DNA of 49,990 nucleotides from Kitasatospora griseola (lineage in GTDB: Bacteria; Actinomycetota; Actinomycetes; Streptomycetales; Streptomycetaceae). The stretch spans positions 68,819-118,808 of the forward strand of contig NZ_BMRI01000009.1 of NCBI RefSeq assembly GCF_014648555.1, read 5' to 3'. The notes beneath the pieces were generated by a model. It saw only the letters and a list, made by a program, of their open reading frames with translations. It had not been told where the DNA came from and made no database searches. The position numbers and the translations under genes are program-made. Positions 20,405 through 28,359 of the stretch are shown here, one piece after another. Within the stretch, counting starts at the first letter, position 1. The number at the start of each line of letters is the position of its first letter.

Positions 20405-20528
20405 CTGTCCACAGGCAGTGCGCGGCGGGGGATTGGATTTCCCTGTTCTACGCGCGTTATCCTGCTGCGTTGCGAGTTATCCACAGGACCGGCGAAGTTT
20501 TCCCCAGTGTGGACAACCCTGTGGATAA
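20405..20528. promoter_or_regulatory. Intergenic DnaA-box cluster between the rhomboid gene and crgA
   Basis: Within 124 bp: CTGTCCACA (20405-20413), TTATCCACA (20477-20485, perfect), TTTTCCCCA (20498-20506, weak), TGTGGACAA (20508-20516, perfect, minus) and TGTGGATAA (20520-20528, perfect, minus). A weaker TTATCCTGC lies at 20457. The remaining intergenic sequence to 20648 shows no gene. The density approaches that of oriC, but there is no DnaA-trio-like tract. Confidence 0.8.
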
Positions 20529-20648
20529 ACGTTCGGACGCTCCGTGACCGGCCGGCGTCCGGGCGCGCCGAACACCGCCCCGGCCCGGAGGCTGGAGCGG
20601 TGCGGAGTGCGGATCAGAGCACGGACCGCCCGGCGGGCGGCGCCGGCC

Positions 20649-20903
20649 TCACTTCCACTGCGTGGAGACGCCGAAGCCCGCCGCGATGAAGCCGAAACCG
20701 GCCAGGATGTTCCAGTTGCCCCAGCTCCGGACCGGCCAGGTGCCGCTGGTCACGTAGTAGCTGACGATCCAGGCCAGGCCGATCAGGAACAGCACCAGCA
20801 TCAGCGGCGCCACCCAGCTCCGGCCGGAACTGATCTTCACGGCGGTCACGGAGGACGGCGGCGGCGTGTAGTCGGCCTTCTTGCGGAGTCGAGACTTCGG
20901 CAC
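20649..20903 (-). CDS. crgA: Cell division protein CrgA
   Basis: 84-residue membrane protein that regulates septation and FtsZ-ring dynamics in Streptomyces and recruits divisome proteins in mycobacteria. The sequence starts [15 protein letters not shown], has two transmembrane segments ([22 protein letters not shown] and [17 protein letters not shown]) and ends TQWK, all family hallmarks. Start GTG 20903, preceded by AGGAGAG. Its 3' end points toward the DnaA-box cluster. It is divergent from the DUF881 gene. Confidence 0.95.
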   Translation of the reverse strand: MPKSRLRKKADYTPPPSSVTAVKISSGRSWVAPLMLVLFLIGLAWIVSYYVTSGTWPVRSWGNWNILAGFGFIAAGFGVSTQWK

Positions 20904-21046
20904 GAGGGGCTCTCCTGTCGATGCGCTGTGACCGCGCAGGTGGTCAGTGGGGGCGAGGTGGCACATGAGAACGGTCGGAGCTCCGCACATGCCACCGGCG
21001 TCCGTTAGCGTAGTGGCTCGCCGGGTCTGAGGGAGATAAGGGTACG

Positions 21047-21817
21047 GTGACTGATTCCACGATTTCTTCGCAGACCCCGGCCGCACGCCCGCGCCGGGGC
21101 CGAATTGTCGGACGTGCCCTGACCTGCACCGTCTTCGCACTCGCCGGGCTGCTGTTCTACGTGAGCGGGCGGACCGCGCACGGCACCGATCTGCGCACCG
21201 ACAACTCGCTGCTCAAGCTCAGCGACGTCATACAGCAGCGCTCCACCCAGAACCAGCAGCTCCAGGAGCAGGTCGCCGCCGACCAGGGCCGGGCCGACGG
21301 GTTGGCCCGGGAGCAGGGGCAGAGCCCGGACGACGCCGCCCGGCTGGCCGCGCTGCAGCAGGCCGCCGGGCTGGACGCGCTGCACGGGCCGGGGCTGACC
21401 GTCACGCTGGACGACGCCCCGCCGAACGCCACCGCCCGGATCCCCGGCGTCCCAGAGCCCGGGGTGAACGACCTGGTGATCCACCAGCAGGACATCCAGG
21501 CCGTGGTGAACGCGCTGTGGCGGGGCGGCGCGGAGGGCATCCAGGTGATGGACCAGCGGCTGGTCTCCACCAGCGCGGTGCGCTGCGTCGGCAACACCCT
21601 GCTGCTGCAGGGCCGGGTCTACTCCCCGCCGTACGTGATCCGCGCGGTCGGCCGGACCGAGGCGCTGCGGTCGGCGGTGGACGCCGATCCGACGATCCGC
21701 AACTACCTGGGCTACGTGGCGGCCTACGGGCTGGGCTGGAAGGTCCAGGAGGGCAACGAGCTGAGCCTGCCAGGGTACGCCGGATCGATCGACCTGCGGG
21801 CCGCCTCCGCCCAGTAG
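21047..21817 (+). CDS. DUF881 domain membrane-anchored protein
   Basis: 256 residues from GTG 21047, with an AGGGAGA-like site upstream. One N-terminal membrane anchor (about 23-41, [18 protein letters not shown]) is followed by a polar, coiled-coil-prone segment rich in Gln ([18 protein letters not shown]). The DUF881 fold comes next: [48 protein letters not shown] and [21 protein letters not shown]881 proteins are extracytoplasmic, and related genes often lie in division/envelope clusters; a molecular role is not established. Confidence 0.9.
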   Translation: MTDSTISSQTPAARPRRGRIVGRALTCTVFALAGLLFYVSGRTAHGTDLRTDNSLLKLSDVIQQRSTQNQQLQEQVAADQGRADGLAREQGQSPDDAARLAALQQAAGLDALHGPGLTVTLDDAPPNATARIPGVPEPGVNDLVIHQQDIQAVVNALWRGGAEGIQVMDQRLVSTSAVRCVGNTLLLQGRVYSPPYVIRAVGRTEALRSAVDADPTIRNYLGYVAAYGLGWKVQEGNELSLPGYAGSIDLRAASAQ

Positions 21818-21907
21818 GCCGCCGCGTCGGGTCCGTTGCGCGGATACCCGCCTGGGGCGGGCGGGTGGGCGTCTACGCTTGTGCCGACCCGAGCATCGAG
21901 GAGCACC

Positions 21908-22078
21908 ATGTACGGCTGGATCTGGCGGCATCTTCCGGGCCCTTCGCCGGTGCGTGCGCTGATCGCGCTGCTGCTCGTCCTCGGAGTGGTCTACGTCCTG
22001 TTCCAGTACGTGTTCCCGTGGGCCGAGCCGCTGCTCCCCTTCGGGAACGTGACGGTGGATCAGGGCGCCGGCGGCTGA
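21908..22078 (+). CDS. Small single-pass membrane protein
   Basis: 56 residues from ATG 21908 (upstream GAGGAGCACC). MYGWIWRHLPGPSPVRALIAL is followed by a strongly hydrophobic helix (LIALLLVLGVVYVLFQYVF) and a short polar tail. It sits between the DUF881 gene and the glutamine amidotransferase, where similar small proteins occur in streptomycetes. Function unknown. Confidence 0.75.
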   Translation: MYGWIWRHLPGPSPVRALIALLLVLGVVYVLFQYVFPWAEPLLPFGNVTVDQGAGG

Positions 22079-22132
22079 ACCGGCTCCCGGTTCCGTCCGC
22101 CCTTCGACGCACGCACACCCCAGGAGTTAGCG

Positions 22133-22795
22133 ATGACCTCCGCCGGCCACCCGCCCCGGATCCTCGTGGTCGACAACTACGACAGCTTCGTCTTCAACCT
22201 CGTGCAGTACCTGTACCAGCTGGGTGCGGTCTGCGAGGTGGTCCGCAACGACCAGCTGACGGTGGCTCACGCCAGGCCGAGGGAAGGCGCGGAGGGCTAC
22301 GACGGGGTGCTGCTCTCCCCGGGGCCGGGAACGCCGGAGGAGGCGGGGGTGTGCGTGGAGATGGTGCACCACTGCGCGCGGATCGGGCTGCCGCTGTTCG
22401 GAGTGTGCCTGGGCCTGCAGTCGATCGCGGTGGCGTACGGCGCGGTGGTCGGCCGGGCGCCGGAGCTGCTGCACGGCAAGACCTCCCCGGTGGTGCACGA
22501 GGACGGCGGGGTGTTCGAGGGCCTGCCCTCGCCGCTGACCGCCACCCGCTACCACTCGCTGGCGGTCGAGCCGGACACCGTGCCCGCCGAGCTGGTGGTC
22601 ACCTCGCGCACCGACAGCGGCGTGATCATGGGCCTGCGGCACCGTGAGCTGCTGGTCGAGGGCGTGCAGTTCCACCCCGAGTCGGTGCTCACCGAGGGCG
22701 GGCACCGGATGCTGGCCAACTGGCTGGCCGAGTGCGGGTTCCCGGACGCGGTGGGCCGCTCGGCCGGCCTCGCCCCGGTGATCGGCCGGGGCTGA
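22133..22795 (+). CDS. Aminodeoxychorismate/anthranilate synthase component II (glutamine amidotransferase)
   Basis: 220-residue class I glutamine amidotransferase that hydrolyses glutamine and passes ammonia to a component I synthase for folate (PabA) or tryptophan (TrpG) synthesis. The start ILVVDNYDSFVFNLVQYL is typical. Catalytic triad: C92 in GVCLGLQ, and H181 with E183 in FHPES. The mycobacterial counterpart next to pknB is called trpG/pabA; sequence alone does not separate the two roles, and no component I gene is in the window. Start ATG 22133 with AGGAG upstream; it ends 4 bp before the first sortase. Confidence 0.93.
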   Translation: MTSAGHPPRILVVDNYDSFVFNLVQYLYQLGAVCEVVRNDQLTVAHARPREGAEGYDGVLLSPGPGTPEEAGVCVEMVHHCARIGLPLFGVCLGLQSIAVAYGAVVGRAPELLHGKTSPVVHEDGGVFEGLPSPLTATRYHSLAVEPDTVPAELVVTSRTDSGVIMGLRHRELLVEGVQFHPESVLTEGGHRMLANWLAECGFPDAVGRSAGLAPVIGRG

Positions 22796-22799
22796 CCGG

Positions 22800-23750
22800 A
22801 TGACCGCCGTGCGCCCGGAGCGGGGCGTTCCCGAGGAGATGGACGAGCCGGACGGCTGGGGCGTCTACGAGCCGGCCCCGGAGCGGACCCTGCAGCTGCG
22901 GCTGCCCGACACCGAGCCGGACCCGGCCGCGATATCCGGGCCGGACGACCGGGCCGGACAGCGGCGCGCCCAGGGGCCGGGAGGCCTGCGGGCGGGCTCC
23001 GGTCGGCGGCGGGCGTCCGGGAAGGCCGCGGGGCCGCGTCCGCCGCGGCCCAAGGAGCGCAAACGGGTCGTGCTGGCCCGGGTGGTGGGGGAGCTGTTCA
23101 TCACCCTCGGCGTGGTGATGCTGCTGTTCGTCTCCTACCAGCTGTGGTGGACCAACGTGGTGGCCGACAACGCCGCCGACGCCGCGGGCAAGAAGCTGGA
23201 GCAGCAGTGGGGGCAGCTGCCGGCCGCGCCGCCGACCGGCGGTGGGGCGCCGCCGCCGGTGACCAAGTTCGAGCCCGGTCAGGGCTTCGCGATCATCCAC
23301 ATCCCGAAGCTGGACCTGAACTACCCGATCGCCGAGGGCACCAACAAGCAGCAGGTGCTCGACAAGGGCCTGGTCGGCCACTACGCGGGTACCGCGATGC
23401 CCTCCGACCAGGCGGGCAACTTCGCGGTCGCCGCGCACCGCACCACGCACGGCCAGCCGTTCCGGGAGATCGGCAAGCTGGCGCCGGGCGACAAGATCGT
23501 GGTGGAGACGGCGACCTCCTACTACACGTACGAGGTCGCGGGCGGCATCCCGGAGACCCCGCCGAGCAATGTGACGGTGATTCAGCCGGTGCCCAAGGGC
23601 TCGCCGTTCACCGGACCGGGCCGCTATCTGACGATGACGACATGCACGCCGGAGTTCAGTGCCCGGGGAAGGCTCATCGTCTTTGGCAAGATGGTCGACG
23701 AACGGCCGAGGAGCCAGGGCCAGCCGGAGGCGCTGACCGGGCAACACTGA
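22800..23750 (+). CDS. Class E sortase (first of a tandem pair)
   Basis: 316 residues. The N-terminal ~90 are cytoplasmic, charged and Arg/Pro-rich; one membrane segment follows (VGELFITLGVVMLLFVSYQLWWTN); the catalytic domain is extracytoplasmic. Catalytic H213 (AAHRTTHG), C282 (TMTTCTP) and arginine R289 or R291 are in place. Class E sortases typically anchor LAXTG-type proteins to peptidoglycan, including chaplins in Streptomyces. It starts 4 bp after the amidotransferase and is followed 18 bp later by a paralogue. Confidence 0.93.
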   Translation: MTAVRPERGVPEEMDEPDGWGVYEPAPERTLQLRLPDTEPDPAAISGPDDRAGQRRAQGPGGLRAGSGRRRASGKAAGPRPPRPKERKRVVLARVVGELFITLGVVMLLFVSYQLWWTNVVADNAADAAGKKLEQQWGQLPAAPPTGGGAPPPVTKFEPGQGFAIIHIPKLDLNYPIAEGTNKQQVLDKGLVGHYAGTAMPSDQAGNFAVAAHRTTHGQPFREIGKLAPGDKIVVETATSYYTYEVAGGIPETPPSNVTVIQPVPKGSPFTGPGRYLTMTTCTPEFSARGRLIVFGKMVDERPRSQGQPEALTGQH

Positions 23751-23768
23751 GCAGCGAGGCACGGCACC

Positions 23769-24500
23769 ATGGGCACAGCCATTCGGGGCGGGCGACGGCG
23801 CGGACGGGTGGCTGCGGCCCTGGGCCTGATGGGGGAGCTGTTGATCACCCTCGGCCTGGTGCTGGCCGTGTTCGTCGGGTACTCGCTGTGGTGGACGGAC
23901 GTGGTGGCCGCCCGGGCCGCCGGCCTGCAGGGGGACAGGCTGCGGCAGACCTGGAGCGCCCCGGCGGCGGCGCCCTCGCCCGGCGTCGAGGCGCCCGTCC
24001 CGGAGTACCAGGCCGGTGACGGGGTGGGCTTCCTGCACGTGCCGGCGTTCGAGAAGGACGACCGCACGACGCTGATCCGGATGGGCACGAACACGGACGT
24101 GCTCAACGAGGGCGTGGCCGGGGTGTACGAGGAGCCGTACCGGTCGGCGATGCCGTGGGACGCCGAGGGCAACTTCACGATGGCGGCGCACCGGGACGGC
24201 CACGGCGCGAAGTTCCACGACCTGGACCGGCTCTCCGAGGGCGATCCGGTGGTGGTGGAGACCCGGGACTCCTGGTACGTGTACCGGGTCGCCGGGACGC
24301 TGCAGCAGACCTCCAAGTACAACGTGGGCGTGGTCGCGCCCGTCCCCGAGGGCTCGCCGTTCACCGGCCCCGGCCGGTACCTGACGCTGACCACCTGCAC
24401 GCCGGTGTACACCTCGCGCTACCGGATGGCGGTGTGGGCGACGCTGGTTCGGGTGGACCCGGTGGACGACCACCGCACGCCGCCGCCCGAGCTGCGCTGA
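23769..24500 (+). CDS. Class E sortase (second of a tandem pair)
   Basis: 243 residues, shorter at the N-terminus than its neighbour and evidently a tandem paralogue. A basic start (RGGRRRGRVAAALG) leads into the membrane anchor LMGELLITLGLVLAVFVGYSLWWTD. Catalytic H141 (MAAHRDGHG), C210 (TLTTCTP) and an arginine (TSRYRM) are present. The substrate loops differ from the first copy (HVPAFEKDDRTTLIRMGTNTDVLNEGV), so specificity may differ. Start ATG 23769. Confidence 0.93.
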   Translation: MGTAIRGGRRRGRVAAALGLMGELLITLGLVLAVFVGYSLWWTDVVAARAAGLQGDRLRQTWSAPAAAPSPGVEAPVPEYQAGDGVGFLHVPAFEKDDRTTLIRMGTNTDVLNEGVAGVYEEPYRSAMPWDAEGNFTMAAHRDGHGAKFHDLDRLSEGDPVVVETRDSWYVYRVAGTLQQTSKYNVGVVAPVPEGSPFTGPGRYLTLTTCTPVYTSRYRMAVWATLVRVDPVDDHRTPPPELR

Positions 24501-24520
24501 CGCCCCGGGCCCGCCGACAC

Positions 24521-24562
24521 GAGAGGGGCCGCACCGTCCGGGAGGACGGCGCGGCCCCTTTC
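24521..24562. terminator. Bidirectional terminator between sortases and pknB
   Basis: GAGAGGGGCCGC...CCGTCC (24521-24538) pairs with GGACGG...GCGGCCCCTTTC (24542-24562), a long near-perfect stem. It lies between convergent genes ending at 24500 (plus) and 24578 (minus). Confidence 0.85.
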
Positions 24563-24577
24563 ACGGTGCGGCGCCGG

Positions 24578-26608
24578 TCAGGGCGTGTTCGGCGTCTTGT
24601 CCGCGGGCTTGACCCACAGCGTCACGGTGTCGTCCGGGCTGATCTGCGACCCGGCGGTCGGGGTGACGGTCTGCACGATGCCCTGCGGGTCCTGCGAGCC
24701 CATCAGCTGGTACTTGGTGATCCCGGCTGCGGACAGCTGCTTGATCGCCTCGGTCAGCTTGACGTTCTGCAGCGGGGGCACGGTCACCTTGTCGGCCAGC
24801 TTGCCGACCGTGATGGTGACCTTGCTGCCCTTCGCGACCTGGGTGCCCTTCGGCGGGTTCTGCTCGATGACCTGGCCGACCTTGGTCTGGTCGGTGATGG
24901 TCTTGGTGACCACGTTCGGCACCAGGTTGAGGTCGGTGAGCGCCTGGGACGCGTTGTCCTGGGACTGGCCGACCAGGGGCGGCACCGCGACCTTCGCCTG
25001 GCCGGAGGAGACCACCAGGGTGATGGCGGTGTTGGCCGCCGCCTTGCCGCTCACCGACTGGGAGATGACCTTGTCCGGGTCGACCTTGTCGTCGTTGCTG
25101 TAGTTGACGGTGACCTGGAAGCCCTTGGCGGTCAGCGCGGTGTTGGCGGCGTCCTTGGTCTGGCCGACGACGTCGGGGACGTCGATCTGCGCCGGGCCGG
25201 AGGACAGGTGCACCGTGATCTTCCCGGTGGTGGAGATCTCGGCGCCCGCGGCCTGCTCCTGGGTGCAGACCTGGTCCTTCTGGATCTTGGTGTCGGGGCA
25301 GGCGATCGGGTCGCCGGCGGCCACGGTGAGCGTCGGGTTCTGCGCCTTCGCCGCGGCCTCCGCCTCGGGGAGCGTCTTGCCGATCAGGGCCGGCACGGTG
25401 GTCTTCTTGGTCCCGCCGCCGGTCTTCACCATCGACTGCACCACGAAGAACGCGCCGACCAGGACCAGCACCGCCGCGACGGCGAGGATGATCCAGGAGG
25501 TGTTGCTCTTCTTCGGCTGCTCCTCGCGCCGCCGGCTGCTGCGGCCCTCGTAGCCGTCGTCGTATCCGCCGTTGCCGTAGCCGTCGTCCTGGTAGCCGCC
25601 GTAGGGCGCGGGCTGCTGGTGGCCGACCGGCGGCAGCATGGTGGTGGGGCCGCCCTGCTGGGGCAGCATGTTGGTCTGGCCGTACGGGTCGTACTGCCCG
25701 CCGCTCTGGTCGTACCCGTAGCCGTTCGTGCCGGTGCCGTAGGCGGCCTGCTGGGCGGCGGCGACCGGGAGGCCGTCGAGGAAGCGCTCGATGTCGTCGC
25801 GCATCTCGTCGGCGGACTGGTAGCGGTAGTCGCGCTCCTTGGCGAGCGCCTTCAGCACGATCGCGTCGATCTCCGGGCGCACCTCTGGGTCGTACGCGGA
25901 CGGCGGCGCGGGCTCCTCGCGGACGTGCTGGTAGGCCACCGCGACGGGGGAGTCGCCGACGAACGGGGGGCGCACCGTGAGCAGTTCGTACAGCAGGCAG
26001 CCGGTCGAGTAGAGGTCGGAGCGGGCGTCGACGGTCTCGCCCTTGGCCTGCTCGGGGGAGAGGTACTGGGCGGTGCCGATGACCGCGGAGGTCTGGGTCA
26101 TCGTCATGCCGGCGTCGCCCATCGCGCGGGCGATGCCGAAGTCCATCACCTTGACGTTGCCCTGCCGGGTCAGCATGACGTTGGCGGGCTTGATGTCGCG
26201 GTGCACGATGCCGGCGCGGTGCGAGTACTCCAGCGCCTGCAGGATGCCGATGGTCATCTCCAGCGCGCGCTCGGGCAGCAGCCGCCGCCCGGTGTGCAGC
26301 AGTTCGCGCAGGGTGGAGCCCTCGACGTACTCCATCACGATGTACGGGATGGAGATCCCGTCGATGTAGTCCTCACCGGTGTCGTAGACGGCGACGATGG
26401 CGGGGTGGTTGAGCGAGGCCGCGGACTGTGCCTCGCGGCGGAACCGGGCCTGGAACGAGGGATCGCGGGCCATGTCGGTACGGAGGGTCTTCACTGCGAC
26501 CTGGCGGCCGAGCCGGGTGTCGTGGGCGAGGTACACCTCGGCCATGCCACCGCGCCCGAGGACGCCGCCGAGCTCGTACCTGCCGCCTAGGCGACGAGGC
26601 TCTTCCAT
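24578..26608 (-). CDS. pknB: PASTA-domain Ser/Thr protein kinase PknB
   Basis: 676 residues. The kinase domain (about 10-275) has the glycine loop LGRGGMAEVY, K40, catalytic D138 in HRDIKPAN, DFG at 156-158 and activation-loop threonines (MTMTQTSAVIGTAQY). A Gly/Tyr/Gln-rich juxtamembrane linker precedes one transmembrane helix (WIILAVAAVLVLVGAFFVV). Four extracellular PASTA repeats follow (VPALIGKTL, VPDVVGQTK, VPPLVGQSQ, VPPLQNVKL) that sense muropeptides or lipid II. PknB phosphorylates growth and division proteins and is countered by PstP. Start ATG 26608, with GGAG 6 nt upstream. Unlike the usual tight operon, 293 bp and a terminator separate it from pbpA. Confidence 0.97.
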   Translation of the reverse strand: MEEPRRLGGRYELGGVLGRGGMAEVYLAHDTRLGRQVAVKTLRTDMARDPSFQARFRREAQSAASLNHPAIVAVYDTGEDYIDGISIPYIVMEYVEGSTLRELLHTGRRLLPERALEMTIGILQALEYSHRAGIVHRDIKPANVMLTRQGNVKVMDFGIARAMGDAGMTMTQTSAVIGTAQYLSPEQAKGETVDARSDLYSTGCLLYELLTVRPPFVGDSPVAVAYQHVREEPAPPSAYDPEVRPEIDAIVLKALAKERDYRYQSADEMRDDIERFLDGLPVAAAQQAAYGTGTNGYGYDQSGGQYDPYGQTNMLPQQGGPTTMLPPVGHQQPAPYGGYQDDGYGNGGYDDGYEGRSSRRREEQPKKSNTSWIILAVAAVLVLVGAFFVVQSMVKTGGGTKKTTVPALIGKTLPEAEAAAKAQNPTLTVAAGDPIACPDTKIQKDQVCTQEQAAGAEISTTGKITVHLSSGPAQIDVPDVVGQTKDAANTALTAKGFQVTVNYSNDDKVDPDKVISQSVSGKAAANTAITLVVSSGQAKVAVPPLVGQSQDNASQALTDLNLVPNVVTKTITDQTKVGQVIEQNPPKGTQVAKGSKVTITVGKLADKVTVPPLQNVKLTEAIKQLSAAGITKYQLMGSQDPQGIVQTVTPTAGSQISPDDTVTLWVKPADKTPNTP

Positions 26609-26848
26609 ATCTCCGACCCTCTCCCCCACCGGTCGGTGAGGATATGACGTAGTGTCCCCGCACGCTCTGTTCTGACGCGGCCGCCGCCGCGGTGGTTTCA
26701 CGGTGCCGGCGTCCGCAGTCGGTGACCGCGGACTGGCTGCGGGTACACCCGCTGCTGGCGGATACGCTACCGGGCGAACCTGACCTGCCTGGTGCAGGCA
26801 GCCAGCTGAGACCAGACCGGTACCGACCAGGACCGTCCCATTGTGACA

Positions 26849-26883
26849 ATTCCGGCCACCGATCGAGGATCGATGGCCGGAAT
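26849..26883 (-). terminator. Hairpin terminator after pbpA
   Basis: ATTCCGGCCACCGATC (26849-26864) and GATCGATGGCCGGAAT (26868-26883) pair over 16 bp with one G-U, loop GAG. Read on the minus strand it lies 19 nt after the pbpA stop. The rest of 26609-26848 is the presumed pknB leader, without a gene. Confidence 0.75.
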
Positions 26884-26901
26884 GTGACGGATACGACCGA
26901 C

Positions 26902-28359
26902 CTACTTGCCGAGCGCCGCCTGCATCATCGCCTTGGCGATCGGCGCGGCCAGCGAACCGCCGGAGATCTCGTTCCGCTCGCTGTCGCCGTCCTCGACCAC
27001 CACCGCGACGGCGACCTGCTTGCCGTCCTGGCCCTTGGCGTAGGAGACGAACCAGGCGAACGGCAGGCCCGCGTTGTCCTGGCCGTGCTGGGCGGTGCCG
27101 GTCTTGCCGCCGACCGTCGCGCCCGGGATCTTCGCCTTGGTGCCGGTGCCGTTCTGCACCACCGACTCCATCAGCTGCTGGAGCTTCTGCGCGGTGGCCG
27201 GCGAGACGGCCTGGCTCAGCTGGTGCTCGGTGTGGGTGGAGATCACGTTCCCGGCCGAGCCCTCCTGAGCGACCAGGTAGGGCTCCATCAGCGAGCCGTT
27301 GTTGGCGATGGCCGCCGCGACCATGGCCATCTGCAGCGGGGTGGCCCGGGTGTCGTGCTGGCCGATGGCGTCCATCGCGGTGCCGTCGGGCTTGGAGTCC
27401 TTCGGGAAGTAGCTGGGGGTGGGCGCGATCGGGATGCGCAGCTGGTCGCTGTTGAAGCCGAACTTCTCGGCCTGCGCCCGCAGCTTGTCGCCGCCCAGCT
27501 CGGCGCCCATCTTGCCGAACACCGTGTTGCAGGAGTAGTCCATCGCGACCTGGACGGTGGCGTTCTCGCACGGCTCGGTGGCGCTGGCGTTGCGCAGCGC
27601 GGTGCTGGTGCCCGGCAGGACGTACGGGTTCGGGGTGTCGGTGGCGTCGGTCGGCTTCTGGTACTTGCCGTTCTCGAACGCGGTCGCCGCGGTGACCAGC
27701 TTGAAGGTCGAGCCGGGCGGGTAGGTCTCGCGCAGCGCCCGGTTCAGCAGCGGCTTGTTCGGGTCGTCGTTGAGCGCCTTCCAGGCGTTCTCGTCGTCCT
27801 TGGTGCCGCCGGAGAAGGTGCCCGGGTCGTACGACGGGGTGGAGACCAGCCCGAGGATCGCCCCGGTGCGCGGGTCGAGCGCGACCGCGGCGCCCTTCTT
27901 GTCGCCGAGCCCCTCGAAGCCGGCCTTCTGCACCTTGGGGTCGATGGTGGTGACCACGTCGCCGCCCTGCTTGGGCTTGCCGGTCAGCATGTCCAGGGTG
28001 TTGCGGAAGAACAGCCGGGAGTCGGCGCCGGAGAGGATGCCGTCCTCCAGCTTCTCCAGCTGGCTGGCGTCGTACGTCTGCGAGGAGTACCCGGTGACCG
28101 GCGCGTACATCGGCCCGTCCACCCAGGAGCGCTTGTACTTGTAGCGCAGGCCGTTGACGAAGTCGGACCTGGTGACGGCCTGGCCGCCCGCGATGATGTT
28201 GCCGCGCGGGTAGGCGTACCGGTCGTACTTGGTGCGGTCGTTGTGCGGGTTGTTGGCCCACGCCGACGCCTGCACGCCCTGCACCCAGTTCACCCGGAGC
28301 ATCAGGGCCAGGATCAGGACCAGGCAGAAGATCGACACCCGGCGGATCGGCTTGTTCAC
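26902..28359 (-). CDS. pbpA: Penicillin-binding protein 2 family transpeptidase PbpA
   Basis: 485-residue class B PBP that cross-links peptidoglycan. A short cytoplasmic start and one membrane anchor (NKPIRRVSIFCLVLILALMLRVNWVQ) come first, then the PBP dimerisation region (YAYPRGNIIAGGQAV). The transpeptidase domain has the nucleophile S217 in STFK, the SxN motif in YSCN, and KTGTAQ. Start GTG 28359 overlaps the rodA stop by four bases (GTGA), so the glycosyltransferase and transpeptidase are translationally coupled, as expected for a functional SEDS-bPBP pair. Confidence 0.95.
   Translation of the reverse strand: MNKPIRRVSIFCLVLILALMLRVNWVQGVQASAWANNPHNDRTKYDRYAYPRGNIIAGGQAVTRSDFVNGLRYKYKRSWVDGPMYAPVTGYSSQTYDASQLEKLEDGILSGADSRLFFRNTLDMLTGKPKQGGDVVTTIDPKVQKAGFEGLGDKKGAAVALDPRTGAILGLVSTPSYDPGTFSGGTKDDENAWKALNDDPNKPLLNRALRETYPPGSTFKLVTAATAFENGKYQKPTDATDTPNPYVLPGTSTALRNASATEPCENATVQVAMDYSCNTVFGKMGAELGGDKLRAQAEKFGFNSDQLRIPIAPTPSYFPKDSKPDGTAMDAIGQHDTRATPLQMAMVAAAIANNGSLMEPYLVAQEGSAGNVISTHTEHQLSQAVSPATAQKLQQLMESVVQNGTGTKAKIPGATVGGKTGTAQHGQDNAGLPFAWFVSYAKGQDGKQVAVAVVVEDGDSERNEISGGSLAAPIAKAMMQAALGK

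Noticed and set aside
22133..24500. A small biosynthetic cluster around the amidotransferase and sortases
   Set aside because: The genes are standard origin-region neighbours of pknB and crgA in actinobacteria; no biosynthetic core enzyme is present.
24578..26608. PASTA repeats and Gly/Tyr-rich linker of PknB as a CRISPR-like or satellite repeat
   Set aside because: The repetition is at protein level only, with no constant DNA repeat or spacer structure.
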